From Aestuariirhabdus litorea (GTDB lineage: Bacteria; Pseudomonadota; Gammaproteobacteria; Pseudomonadales; Aestuariirhabdaceae): DNA of 64,000 bases. Position 1 is the first letter of the stretch. The number at the start of each line of letters is the position of its first letter. A program made the translations under genes and the position numbers. The notes under the pieces were generated by a model. That model made no database searches. It saw only the letters and a program-made list of their open reading frames with translations, and was not told the origin of the DNA. The stretch is taken from positions 1,054,001 to 1,118,000 of the forward strand of contig NZ_QWEZ01000001.1 in NCBI RefSeq assembly GCF_003864255.1, written 5' to 3'. This document shows, piece by piece, positions 48,035 to 57,813 of the stretch.

Positions 48035-49435
48035 ATGAAAGGGCTACGAAACCGGGTTCAGGCAGGGTTTCTGCTATTAGCCCTGATGGGTTCCTTGCCA
48101 GCGGCAGCGGGCTATCTGGTGAAGGGCAACAACTACACCGAGCGCTTCGGCGGCACGGTGATGGAGGGTAAGGGCAAGTTTGATATCAACGCCTGGGGGT
48201 ATACTCCTGCCTTTGCGAAGCGGTTTGCAATGCCGAATCGTTGGCTGGAACCTGAGCTGTCGGGGGTAGAGGGGATCGCCTTTCGCACCGAGGTTTACGC
48301 TTACGAGCCCTGGCGCCCCGCCGAGTGCCTGTTCGATCTCTACCTGAATCAGGAGGCGGAGATCCCCTGGCTGGTGGGCATTAACGAGTCGGGCCGGCGC
48401 TATATCTATCCCCATTCACCGGAGCCCATCGCCCAGCTGAAGCTGCTTCGCGAGGCGGACCGGCAATGGGCCCGGCGCGCGGTGGGTATCGCTGAAACCG
48501 ACTCCGCCGGTCGCCATCAGCTGAACTGGGTGGCCGGTGATCGGGTGGTTCCGCTGCGGGTACGCAACTACCAGCGCTCCATCGGCAAGGGGCTGGATCG
48601 CCTGCTGCTGGTGTTTGACTGCCAGCAGATGCCGGGGAGTGCCGGCGAGTTGGTGTTGGGGAGTTACCGTATCGGCCTGACCGACAGCTATCTGGAGCGG
48701 GTTCGTTTTTACCATCAGGCAAGACGCGATGAGCCCTTTTACCTTACCGAGGACCGGGTAATCGATATCCCCCCAACGGTCTACCAGTGGGTCTATACCC
48801 GCGACTTTGCCGAGCGTTTTGGCCTCCCGGAGCAGTGGATTGACGAGGATCTGCAGGGGGTTGAGGCGGTGGTCTATTACTGGAAAAAGGATGGAGGTGT
48901 CACCTTTTTGAGAAAGCCAGGGCACTTGGTTGCAGGTGGCCCCTATATCGATTTTATCTTTAGCAATGAGCAGGTGGCTAAGGCTTTCCCTGAACCTCGC
49001 AGTGCCGGTGGTCCCAGCCGTCATCTGGGCTCCTTCCGCTATCTCTTTGAAGCCGATAAGGCGGTGAGGGTAAACCGGGATTGGTTTGCTGGGGGGACAA
49101 ATATCAGTTACCAGGCTGTCCGTCTTAAGGGTGACGTCCCTGTTCATGGCGGAGGGGTTCCGGTCTTCTGGTTTGACCGCGAGATATTAAATGACTTTGT
49201 GCTTATGCATGGTAGTACCCATATGACTTTCAAAGCAGAGGACTATCAAATGCTGCTCTTTACCGTCGGGCGAGGCGATTTAGTGGCACGGGATGGGAGG
49301 CCCTACAGCATCGACCATCGGTTTTATATCCCCGGTCAGTTTTTAGACCGAACAAGGAGCTATCTGGATCTTCGAGAGGTTCCAGATATCCCTCGAGTCT
49401 ATGGTGCTTCATTGGAGTCCTTAACAAAGCAATAG
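48035..49435 (+). CDS. Secreted two-domain protein of unknown function beside the RTX gene
   Basis: A 466-residue protein with a clear Sec signal peptide (MKGLRNRVQAGFLLLALMGSLPAAAG), so probably periplasmic or outer-membrane-facing. It consists of two related domains of about 200 residues. The pattern YTPAFAKRFAMPNRW..ELSGVEGI near residue 55 recurs as YTRDFAERFGLPEQW..DLQGVEAV near 253, and other parts align too. The ATG at 48035 has GGTGGAGG upstream and gives the signal peptide the right length. I do not recognise the family. Between exporter and cargo genes it could help folding, anchoring or calcium handling of the RTX protein (speculative). Confidence 0.78.
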   Translation: MKGLRNRVQAGFLLLALMGSLPAAAGYLVKGNNYTERFGGTVMEGKGKFDINAWGYTPAFAKRFAMPNRWLEPELSGVEGIAFRTEVYAYEPWRPAECLFDLYLNQEAEIPWLVGINESGRRYIYPHSPEPIAQLKLLREADRQWARRAVGIAETDSAGRHQLNWVAGDRVVPLRVRNYQRSIGKGLDRLLLVFDCQQMPGSAGELVLGSYRIGLTDSYLERVRFYHQARRDEPFYLTEDRVIDIPPTVYQWVYTRDFAERFGLPEQWIDEDLQGVEAVVYYWKKDGGVTFLRKPGHLVAGGPYIDFIFSNEQVAKAFPEPRSAGGPSRHLGSFRYLFEADKAVRVNRDWFAGGTNISYQAVRLKGDVPVHGGGVPVFWFDREILNDFVLMHGSTHMTFKAEDYQMLLFTVGRGDLVARDGRPYSIDHRFYIPGQFLDRTRSYLDLREVPDIPRVYGASLESLTKQ

Positions 49436-49476
49436 AACACTATCGCCCAGTAACTATTTCCAGGGAAGGAGAGGTT

Positions 49477-52400
49477 ATGACCAGTTTAATCAGTGATCTG
49501 ATGCTTTTAAGCGTCGATGTGTACAACCCCAAAGAGGTAACCGACCTTTCTGGGTTGGCTCCTGCGGGCTGGAATTTTGTGGAGTCTGTGGGTGTCAACG
49601 GATCTGGAAGGCAATATGATCCTGAAAGTGGTTTCTACGCCTATGCGGTCACCCGCGAAGGGTCCAATGGCGCGGAGGTGGTTATTGCCTTTCGTGGCAC
49701 CGATGGCCTGAACGGAGATTTCGGAGCCGACTGGGCACTGTCGTTGGGTTCTACCTACCACCCGCAGTTTGAGGATGCGCTTCAGTTTACATTGGATGTG
49801 ATGCAAACGGTTGGACTCGATAGTGAGGCACAGGTCTATCTAGCCGGCCACTCCCTGGGGGGCGCCCTGGCCCAGATCAGCAGCAGTGTGTTTGGTTTGC
49901 CGGGCTATACCTTTGATGCTCCGGGTATGCTGGCGCTATCACAAAATCAGGATTTTCAAAGCAGCTTGGAGCCTTGGTTTACTGATAATACCGATCGGCT
50001 AGGGTTGCTTTCAGCCTATAACCCTCAACTTAACAACCCCGGCGATCTGGTTAATATCTCCATCGTCGGTAGTGTGGTTTCATCCGTCTCGGGAGAGATG
50101 ATTGGCAGCGAGTATGATCTGGTCACCGACCAGGGCTCATCGCTGGTGGGGGCAGTGGTGGAGGGGCTCTCAGGGCTGGGTGTAAGTGGTGGCGAGGCCA
50201 GCCTGCTGTTGCTCTCGACCATGGCGGTGGCGCTGTCTCCTGCGGCGGCCCTCGCAGCAGCGGGGGTGATTGGCGGGGATAGCTATCTGAAACACCAGTC
50301 GGAAGCGATTCGCAGCCTGGTGGTGGGGCTCGACCAGCAGGGGCAGTTGATTCCGAAGCTGATCGAGAGCACCCACTTTCCTTCGGGGATTGAGGGCTAT
50401 GATCCCTCTGCCGAGTCGGGCCTGCTTGGAACTCTGGGTTCGATGCTGGGGTCCCTAGCCGACCTGTTTCGGGATCAGTTGTCACAAGCCGATGCGGTTG
50501 ATCTGCTCGAGCGCCTCAGCGCTGAGAATGAACGTCGTAGCGGCCCCCTGGCGGAGCAATTTGAAGCGGCGATCGATCATCTGAAGATCGCTACCCAGAC
50601 CCTGACAGAAAGCCAATGGAGTGAAAGCAAAACCACATACGGAGGCTATCGCGGGGAGCTTGAGCTTTCGATCGCCCGGGCCCCTCAAACCCGGTCGCAA
50701 CTGCTGACCCTGGACCTGCCCGGAGTCAATTCGATGGGTGAGTTTTCGCAGCTCGCGGTAGTGGGCGCGACTCATCTCGATTGGTCCTCTGAAGGTTACC
50801 GCCTGCGCACGGAACCCGGCAGCGACAAACTCAATGTTCAATTCCAGGAGCTGTCCCCCTATGTTCCCTCGCTATCGCCACTGGGTTCGGTCCCCCTGGT
50901 TTACCAGCTCTATGGCCGTGAGGGGACGGACACCGAGGCAGAGGTGCTGGCGCTACTCGATAACCCCTCGTCGCGTTGGTTTAGCGCTCCCTCCATTGAT
51001 TCGAGCTCTGTGCTCGATGAGGAAAACCCCTGGGACCTGATGGGGGATGACTTTAACAACCGCCTCACCGGTGATCTCGGCGAAAACACACTGCTGGGGC
51101 TGGGGGGAGACGATGAGCTGCTGGGCGAAGGTGGATGGGACACCCTGATCGGCGGTTACGGCAATGACCTGCTTCAAGGGGGAGAAGGGCGGGACCTGCT
51201 GATCGGTGGCGATGGCGATGATCGCCTCTTCGCCCAGGATACCGAAACGCCAATCGACCGAGAGGAGCAGGTCGGTCCTGACGCCTTGCAGGTGTTAGGG
51301 GACAACCTCTCAGGTCAGGAGGGGGATGACCTGCTGATCGGTGGACTCGAGTCGGACCTGATGGGTGGCGGCTCGGGAGATGACCTGATCTACGGCGGTG
51401 GAGGGTCCGATTATCTCTTCGGAGATCGGGACTGGGCGATGGCCAACCCCGAATGGTCGATAGAGTATCGTGGGAGAGATGTCACCATTATCGGCGACCA
51501 CCAGGGGGACACTAGCAGGATAGTCCCGGGCAATGACCAGATCTGGGGCGGTGGTGGAAGCGACTATATCTGGGGCGGCGAGGGGAATGATCTGCTGCTG
51601 GGACAAGCTGGTAATGACTACCTGGGGGGCGAGGCTGGGGACGACTCGCTGCTTGGGGGAGCTGGAGACGATACTCTCCATGGGGGAGCCGGAAACGACC
51701 TGCTGGTGGGTGGGAGCGGGCTCAATCGGCTCAATGGCGATGGCATTGATACCCCGCTGGAGGAGCAGGGCGACGACCTGATCATCGGTGGCGATGAGCG
51801 TGACCTGATCTGGGGCGATGGGGGAGATGATCGCCTCTACGGTAACGGCGGCAACGACCAGATCCAGGGGGACAATACCTTGGGGGCCAGCGGCGATGAT
51901 TACCTCTCCGGAGGTAAGGGGGGCGATTACTTGCTGGGGCAGCTGGGCAATGACGAATTGCACGGTGACGAGGGTGACGATGCGCTGGTCGGCGGGGCAG
52001 GTAACGATCGCCTCTACGGTGGCGAGGATAACGACCGCCTTCAGGGCGATGCGGGGGATGATTACTTGCACGGCGGCAGTGGCCACGACTGGTTGATTGG
52101 CGGAGAGGGCTATGACGTTCTGGTGGCGGGCAGCGGCCAGGATGAACTCACCGATACTTTGGGGGGTGGCCTCCTGATCGGTGAGGAGGGGTACGATACC
52201 TACGACATTCGGGTGGGGCAGGATGCGGTAAGTATCATGGATCGCGAGGAGAATCGCCTCAAATTCGGCGACCTGAGCTACGCACAGGGAATGAACCGGA
52301 TTTCGCTGTCCCAGGGCTCGCTGTTGATCTCCATCGATGGCCAGCCGATCGCTCATCTGATCAATTTCGACCCCAACGACGTCTACGCCGGTAGCGGGAT

Positions 52401-55400
52401 TAGCGATTTTCAGTTCAGCGATGGCGTTTCTATCAACTACCTGCAGTTGCTACAGCTGGGGATCGATAATCAAGGCTCCGATGCGAATGACAGCCTCTGG
52501 GGCACCAACGCCTTTGACCGGCTGATGGGCTATGGCGGCGACGATAGCCTCTACGGACTGGCCGGTGACGATATCCTTGACGGTGGCAGCGGAGCCGATC
52601 GCATGCTGGGGATGGAGGGGGATGACCAATACCAAGTGGATAACCCATTGGACCGGGTGGAAGAGCGAGCGGGTGAGGGAGTCGATCGGGTCGATAGCCT
52701 GATCGATTACCAGCTGCCCGAACACGTTGAACACCTCAGCCTCCAGGGTGAAGCTCGCACCGGGGTTGGCAACGCGCAGGACAACCTTCTGCAAGGTAAT
52801 GAGCTCGACAACCATCTGATCGGTGGAGCAGGCAATGATAGCCTGGTGGGCGGGCAGGGTAACGACCACCTGGATGGGGGTGACGGTGCCGACACATTGG
52901 CCGGTGGCCTTGGCGATGATCTCTATCGGGTCGATGATCCTGGCGACCAGATCCATGAGCTACCCGAAAGCGGAGATGACCATGTATTGGCAACCACCGA
53001 TCACAGGATGTCCCTCCATGTGGAACGGCTGACGATGTTGGGGGAGAGCAATCTCACCGCCTGGGGCAGCAACACGGACAACCTGATTGAGGGCAACGGG
53101 GCTGATAATCAGCTCTTTGGAGAGGGTGGCAACGACAGCCTCTATGGAGGGGCGGGAAGCGACCTCATCGATGGCGGCACAGGCTCCGACCTGTTGGTGG
53201 GAGGAGAGGGCAACGACCGCTTCCGCATTAGCGATCTTCATGACCGTATTATCGAGCAGGCGGAGGGCGGCATTGATCGTGTCGAGCTGTTTGTCGAGGG
53301 CTACCGCCTCGAGAACCAGGTTGAGGAGCTGGTGCTTCGAGATGGAGTCTTTAGTGCCTTGGGTAATGAGCTGGATAATCTCCTTATTGGAAACGACTTA
53401 TCGAACCATCTTGATGGTGGAAGCGGTGCTGATCGTATGCAGGGAGGCATCGGCAACGATCACTACATCATCGACAATACCGGTGACCGGGTGGTGGAGT
53501 ATGAAAATGAGGGGGATTCGGATTGGCTCGAGACCTTCGTCGACTACAGCCTGCCGGACTACGTGGAAAACCTGAAGGTCGCCTCGCCACAGGGGCTGGT
53601 GGTCTATGGCAATGGGCTCTCCAATCGCATGGAAGGAAATCGTGGTGGCGAGAGCCTGTTCGGTGGTGACGGTGATGACCGCCTCTATGGCTATGCGGGT
53701 GATGATCGGCTCGATGGAGGCAGTGGAAATGACCTGCTCGATGGCGGCCAGGGCGCGGACTGGATGCGCGGTGGTCAGGGGGATGATCAGTACCGTGTGG
53801 ATAATGCACTCGACCGGGTTGAGGAGTTAGCCGGCGAGGGACTGGATCGCGTGGTCGCCTCTATCAGCTACCAACTAACCTCCGGGGTTGAGGAGCTGGA
53901 GCTGGTGGGTTGGTCGCCCATTGATGGTGTCGGTAATGAGTTGGGTAACCTGCTGATCGGTAACGACCACAGCAACCATCTGCAGGGTTTGGAAGGAGAC
54001 GACCTCTTGGTGGGTAGAGGTGGAGCGGATCTTCTGGAGGGGGGCGTGGGAGACGATACCTACGAAATCTGGGGAGCGCAGGAGCAGGTGGTCGAGCAGG
54101 CTGACGGCGGTTATGACCGCGTCTTGAGCCTGGGCAGCTATACCCTGGCAGGGCATCTGGAGTCGCTGGAGCTGGTGGGCAGCGGAATTGCCAATGGCCA
54201 CGGTAACGCGGAGGACAATCGCATAATCGGTAACCGCGACAGGAACCTGCTGGAGGGGATGGCCGGGTCCGATTGGCTTGATGGCGGCAGTGGCGATGAT
54301 CATCTGGTGGGTGGTAGCGGAGATGACTGGCTGCTGGGCGGTGAGGATCCGGACCGCGTCGACACCGATGAGGGCTGGGATAGTGATCCCCACTCCTGGC
54401 TCGGGCCAATGGCCTGGTCCAATAGCGACCGCCTGGAAGGGGGCGAGGGGGACGATTACCTGGACGGTGGCTCGGGAGACGACCTCCTCTTTGGCGGAGC
54501 TGGCGATGACCGGCTGTTGGGGGGCGCCGATGGTGGAACCCTGCTGGTCAGTGGCGATCCCGGTGCCGCATGGAACCCTGAATGGGACAACTGGGGTAAC
54601 GAGGCGCCGGATTGGCAGCCCTATCGTGAGCGGGAGGCCCTGCTCAGCAACAACGACCAGCTCTGGGGCGGCTTGGGCGACGATTGGCTGGAGGGGGGCA
54701 GTGGTAACGATTTCCTTGATGGAGGTGAGGGACGTGACATTTTGCTGGGCGGTGAGGGCGACGACCACCTGGACGGTGGCCTTGGCATTGACCGGTTGGC
54801 CGGTGGTGCCGGCGACGATCTTTATATCGTCGACGGCTATCGGCAGGAACGTATCGAGTGGGTCTTGCTGGAGACGCCGGTGGAGCGCGACCTGACTCTC
54901 GACTGCCGTTTTCCCCATGATTACGAAGAGTCCCCAGCAGGAAAGGAAAAGGGCAATGAGGGGTTGGGCAACGGCTGGGATGCCCCGCCTCCAGGCCATG
55001 AGGTGAATCTAAACGATGGAGTACCCTATGGACCAGGAAACCCCGGGGCACGGGCGGCCGCTCCGGGACATGTTGTTAAGGTCAATGATGGTTCTGATCC
55101 TTTTTCATCCGCGGGTAATTCCCCAGCATCGGAGAGCGCAGTGTCAGCTGACCTGATGAGCGAGGATTTATCACTTAACGTCGAGAGCCGGGAGGGTGCA
55201 GACGTTCTGGTCCCCGCACTTGTGGTCGAGTGGATAACCGATCAGGTGGAGGAGGCCTATGGAGCCGGTTACGATCAGGTGCTGGCCTCGGTGAGTTTTA
55301 CCCTGCCCGATCAGGTTGAAGCCTTAACGCTGACCGGAACCCTATCCATCGATGCAACGGGCAATAGCCTGTCGAACCGCCTTCAGGGTAACAGCGGCGA

Positions 55401-56679
55401 TAATCGTCTGGACGGTGCCCAGGGGGCCGATTGGATGGCTGGCGGTCAGGGGAGTGATCGTTACCGGGTTGACCACAGCGGCGATCAGGTTATCGAGTGG
55501 GCGGCGGAGGGGGAGGACTGGGTCGACGCCGGGATCGATTATCAGCTGACGAGTGAGGTGGAGAACCTGCAGCTGTTGGGTAGTGAGAAACTGACCGGCA
55601 TAGGCAATGAACTTGATAACTGGCTGGCCGGAAATGACGGTGATAACCGGCTGCTGGGTGGCGAGGGCAATGATCGCCTGCAGGGTGGGCGGGGGGATGA
55701 CCTGTTGCAGGGGGGAGGCGGAGATGACCGCTACCACTACCGACTGGGAGATGGCTTGGACCGGATAGAGGACAGCCAGGGGGGCAACCGGCTGGTGTTT
55801 GGTGAGGGGGTTGATGCCGATGAGGTGACGGCACGCTATGACGAGCAGGGCGAAGCGTTGCTGTTCCAGATCACCAACGAAGCGGGGATCGATTACCTTG
55901 GTCAGGGGCTGTGGCTGGAGGCTGGCAGCTTAGCTGCCCTGTCTACCGTTGAGTTTGCCGATGGCGCTTCAATGAGCTGGCAGTCGTTGCAACCTATAGG
56001 GGTTAGTCTGATCGGGGGCAATGGCCGGGACGAGCTGGTTGGTACCCGTGATGATGACCTTCTTGAAGGGGGGCGAGGTCGGGACCGCTTGTTGGGCGGC
56101 GCCGGTTACGACCAACTCCGGGGCGGAAGCGATAATGACCTGCTGGCGGGAGGCGAAGGGGCCGACCAGCTTTGGGGCGAGGCGGGGGATGACCTGCTGC
56201 TGGGGGGCTGTGGCAGCGATCTCCTGGTGGGTGGTGAGGGTATGGACCGTCTGGTCGGTGGTGCCGGTGATGATCGCTATCTCTTTTCCGCGGGCTTTGG
56301 CCAGGATCAACTGGAGGAATCCACTGGCGCAGAGGGGGGGCAGGATCGGGTGATCTTCGGGGATGGCATTAGCAAGGACAGGCTGTTCTTTGCGCGACAG
56401 GAGACGGACCTTCTGGTCTCTGTACTGGACAGCAATGACCGGTTGCTGGTCAAGGGCTGGTATGCACAGAGCAGTGAAGGTGAACCTGTTGGACATTCCG
56501 TGGAGCGGTTTGAAACCGATTCGGGCTGGAGCCTGCAACAGGCGCAGGTGGATCAGCTCGTGCAGGCCATGGCGATGATCGTGGGCGCTGAGGGCAGTGT
56601 CGCGCTCGGCACCACGCATTCGGGAGGGGAGCTGGCTGCGGAGATCGCGGCGGCGTGGCAGCCCCCTTCGGCTGCTTAA
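49477..56679 (+). CDS. Giant RTX lipase-like protein, type I secretion substrate
   Basis: A 2,400-residue acidic protein without a signal peptide, as expected for type I export. The N-terminal domain (about 1-400) is a class 3 lipase-like hydrolase with VVIAFRGTDG and the nucleophile motif GHSLGGAL (Ser126). RTX calcium-binding nonapeptides (GGxGxDxLx) begin near 523 and recur in blocks to about 2,270. Three haemolysin-type calcium-binding-related segments lie near 905-990, 2,090-2,170 and 2,290-2,365. About eight longer modules with a Y-x-V-D..D-x-V-x-E core and a GNxxDNxLxGN end lie between. Residues about 1,790-1,910 are a non-RTX, Pro/Gly-rich linker. Strong AGGAGAGG ribosome site. Confidence 0.93.
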   Translation: MTSLISDLMLLSVDVYNPKEVTDLSGLAPAGWNFVESVGVNGSGRQYDPESGFYAYAVTREGSNGAEVVIAFRGTDGLNGDFGADWALSLGSTYHPQFEDALQFTLDVMQTVGLDSEAQVYLAGHSLGGALAQISSSVFGLPGYTFDAPGMLALSQNQDFQSSLEPWFTDNTDRLGLLSAYNPQLNNPGDLVNISIVGSVVSSVSGEMIGSEYDLVTDQGSSLVGAVVEGLSGLGVSGGEASLLLLSTMAVALSPAAALAAAGVIGGDSYLKHQSEAIRSLVVGLDQQGQLIPKLIESTHFPSGIEGYDPSAESGLLGTLGSMLGSLADLFRDQLSQADAVDLLERLSAENERRSGPLAEQFEAAIDHLKIATQTLTESQWSESKTTYGGYRGELELSIARAPQTRSQLLTLDLPGVNSMGEFSQLAVVGATHLDWSSEGYRLRTEPGSDKLNVQFQELSPYVPSLSPLGSVPLVYQLYGREGTDTEAEVLALLDNPSSRWFSAPSIDSSSVLDEENPWDLMGDDFNNRLTGDLGENTLLGLGGDDELLGEGGWDTLIGGYGNDLLQGGEGRDLLIGGDGDDRLFAQDTETPIDREEQVGPDALQVLGDNLSGQEGDDLLIGGLESDLMGGGSGDDLIYGGGGSDYLFGDRDWAMANPEWSIEYRGRDVTIIGDHQGDTSRIVPGNDQIWGGGGSDYIWGGEGNDLLLGQAGNDYLGGEAGDDSLLGGAGDDTLHGGAGNDLLVGGSGLNRLNGDGIDTPLEEQGDDLIIGGDERDLIWGDGGDDRLYGNGGNDQIQGDNTLGASGDDYLSGGKGGDYLLGQLGNDELHGDEGDDALVGGAGNDRLYGGEDNDRLQGDAGDDYLHGGSGHDWLIGGEGYDVLVAGSGQDELTDTLGGGLLIGEEGYDTYDIRVGQDAVSIMDREENRLKFGDLSYAQGMNRISLSQGSLLISIDGQPIAHLINFDPNDVYAGSGISDFQFSDGVSINYLQLLQLGIDNQGSDANDSLWGTNAFDRLMGYGGDDSLYGLAGDDILDGGSGADRMLGMEGDDQYQVDNPLDRVEERAGEGVDRVDSLIDYQLPEHVEHLSLQGEARTGVGNAQDNLLQGNELDNHLIGGAGNDSLVGGQGNDHLDGGDGADTLAGGLGDDLYRVDDPGDQIHELPESGDDHVLATTDHRMSLHVERLTMLGESNLTAWGSNTDNLIEGNGADNQLFGEGGNDSLYGGAGSDLIDGGTGSDLLVGGEGNDRFRISDLHDRIIEQAEGGIDRVELFVEGYRLENQVEELVLRDGVFSALGNELDNLLIGNDLSNHLDGGSGADRMQGGIGNDHYIIDNTGDRVVEYENEGDSDWLETFVDYSLPDYVENLKVASPQGLVVYGNGLSNRMEGNRGGESLFGGDGDDRLYGYAGDDRLDGGSGNDLLDGGQGADWMRGGQGDDQYRVDNALDRVEELAGEGLDRVVASISYQLTSGVEELELVGWSPIDGVGNELGNLLIGNDHSNHLQGLEGDDLLVGRGGADLLEGGVGDDTYEIWGAQEQVVEQADGGYDRVLSLGSYTLAGHLESLELVGSGIANGHGNAEDNRIIGNRDRNLLEGMAGSDWLDGGSGDDHLVGGSGDDWLLGGEDPDRVDTDEGWDSDPHSWLGPMAWSNSDRLEGGEGDDYLDGGSGDDLLFGGAGDDRLLGGADGGTLLVSGDPGAAWNPEWDNWGNEAPDWQPYREREALLSNNDQLWGGLGDDWLEGGSGNDFLDGGEGRDILLGGEGDDHLDGGLGIDRLAGGAGDDLYIVDGYRQERIEWVLLETPVERDLTLDCRFPHDYEESPAGKEKGNEGLGNGWDAPPPGHEVNLNDGVPYGPGNPGARAAAPGHVVKVNDGSDPFSSAGNSPASESAVSADLMSEDLSLNVESREGADVLVPALVVEWITDQVEEAYGAGYDQVLASVSFTLPDQVEALTLTGTLSIDATGNSLSNRLQGNSGDNRLDGAQGADWMAGGQGSDRYRVDHSGDQVIEWAAEGEDWVDAGIDYQLTSEVENLQLLGSEKLTGIGNELDNWLAGNDGDNRLLGGEGNDRLQGGRGDDLLQGGGGDDRYHYRLGDGLDRIEDSQGGNRLVFGEGVDADEVTARYDEQGEALLFQITNEAGIDYLGQGLWLEAGSLAALSTVEFADGASMSWQSLQPIGVSLIGGNGRDELVGTRDDDLLEGGRGRDRLLGGAGYDQLRGGSDNDLLAGGEGADQLWGEAGDDLLLGGCGSDLLVGGEGMDRLVGGAGDDRYLFSAGFGQDQLEESTGAEGGQDRVIFGDGISKDRLFFARQETDLLVSVLDSNDRLLVKGWYAQSSEGEPVGHSVERFETDSGWSLQQAQVDQLVQAMAMIVGAEGSVALGTTHSGGELAAEIAAAWQPPSAA

Positions 56680-57566
56680 CCGGCTTTAGCGCCCCCCAGC
56701 CGGGATTGCAGGACAACGCCGGCCAGAATCAGTAGCAGGCCTGCGTAGGTGGCCGGGTGAATGCTTTCGCCGACGAAGGTGGCGATCAGGTAGAGCGACA
56801 GGAAAGGGGAGAGAAAGATCAGGTTGCTGACCTTGGCGGTGTTGGTGGCGCGCTTCATGGCGCTGAGCCAGAGCACGAAGGCAAACCCCATCTCGAAGAC
56901 ACCCACATAGAAGGCGCCGGCCAGCCCACGCCAGTCGCTCACTACCACGCTGGAAAAGATCAGGGTGGTGGCCAGGATAAAAGGCAGGCTGAAACAGAAG
57001 CAGAGCAGCAGGCTGACGACGGGGTCGTGTTGATTTTTGGTGTTCAGGATCCAGTAGAGCGCCCAGATCACCGTGCTGACCAGTGCCAGCGCCACCCCCA
57101 ACGGACTGTCGAACTGCAGTGCCAGCAGGTCACCCCGGGTCGCGATCACCACCACGCCCAGATAGCTGATCAGGCAGGCAATGATCTCCCAGCGGCTGAT
57201 GCGTTGTCCCAGCAGAGGGATCGACAGCAGCGCCAGGGTAATACCCCAGGTGTAATTGAGGGGCTGAGCCTGCTGCGCGGGGAGCAGGTCGTAGGCCTGA
57301 AACAGGATCAGGTAGTAACCGAAGGGGTTGAGGAGTCCTAGCAGCAGCCAGCGTCGGTAATCCGTTTTCAGCAGCGGCCAGATCGCCGACAGCTTTCCCT
57401 GTACCGCCAGGATACCCAGCATTACCAGAATTGAACTCAGGCAGGAGTAGAGCAGTAGCTGCAGGGTGTCGAGGTAGCGAAGGCTCAGCTTGAAGGCGGT
57501 GGCGACGGTGGACCAGAGCAGCACGGCTCCGATACCGTAGAGATAGGCCTGGCGTTGGGGGGCCAT
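56676..57566 (-). CDS. EamA/DMT-family transporter
   Basis: A 296-residue inner-membrane protein with ten hydrophobic helices in two EamA repeats (about 8-140 and 150-290), the drug/metabolite transporter layout. Features include GIGAVLLWSTVATAFKLSLRY at the start, AQPLNYTWGITLALLSIPLLGQRIS closing the first repeat and LIFLSPFLSLYLIATFVGESIHPATYAG in the second. Substrate is unknown. It converges with the RTX gene and their stop codons overlap within the shared TTAA (56676-56679), so no room exists for a separate terminator. AAGGATC lies before its ATG. Confidence 0.9.
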   Translation of the reverse strand: MAPQRQAYLYGIGAVLLWSTVATAFKLSLRYLDTLQLLLYSCLSSILVMLGILAVQGKLSAIWPLLKTDYRRWLLLGLLNPFGYYLILFQAYDLLPAQQAQPLNYTWGITLALLSIPLLGQRISRWEIIACLISYLGVVVIATRGDLLALQFDSPLGVALALVSTVIWALYWILNTKNQHDPVVSLLLCFCFSLPFILATTLIFSSVVVSDWRGLAGAFYVGVFEMGFAFVLWLSAMKRATNTAKVSNLIFLSPFLSLYLIATFVGESIHPATYAGLLLILAGVVLQSRLGGAKAG

Positions 57567-57650
57567 AAAGATCCTTAAAAGGCGACAGTTGCTGGCCCGC
57601 TATCCTATCGCAATCGTCGCGCTGGGGGCGAGCTGTACGTATTGGGCAGA

Positions 57651-57746
57651 GGGGAGTGCCGATTTTGCAGGAGCAGGGCATCGGCCCGCGGCATACGACC
57701 CACAGGGAAGTGGGGAGTGCCGTTTTTGCAGGAGCAAAAAACGGCC
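57651..57746. repeat. Two hairpin elements sharing the core TGCAGGAGCA
   Basis: Two copies about 61 bases apart each begin GGGGAGTGCC and carry TGCAGGAGCA between inverted arms. The arms differ: GCCGAT / ATCGGC in the first (57658-57685) and GCCGTTTTTGC / GCAAAAAACGGC in the second (57719-57745, one bulged base). The same core, in reverse complement, sits inside the hairpins at 15149-15175 with yet another stem. The rest of 57567-57813 shows no gene. Confidence 0.75.
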
Positions 57747-57813
57747 CGCCCGTCCCTGGGCATAAAAAGGGGCGCCGGGGCGCCCAAGGACAGGAGAGAC
57801 GGGGGCGCGGGTG

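Noticed and set aside
51310-55737. Long open frames on the minus strand opposite the RTX gene (for example 51310-52356 and 53875-54999)
   Set aside because: They are antisense shadows of the periodic GGxGxDx repeats; their products are low-complexity Val/Ile/Pro/Ala-rich and have no ribosome sites.
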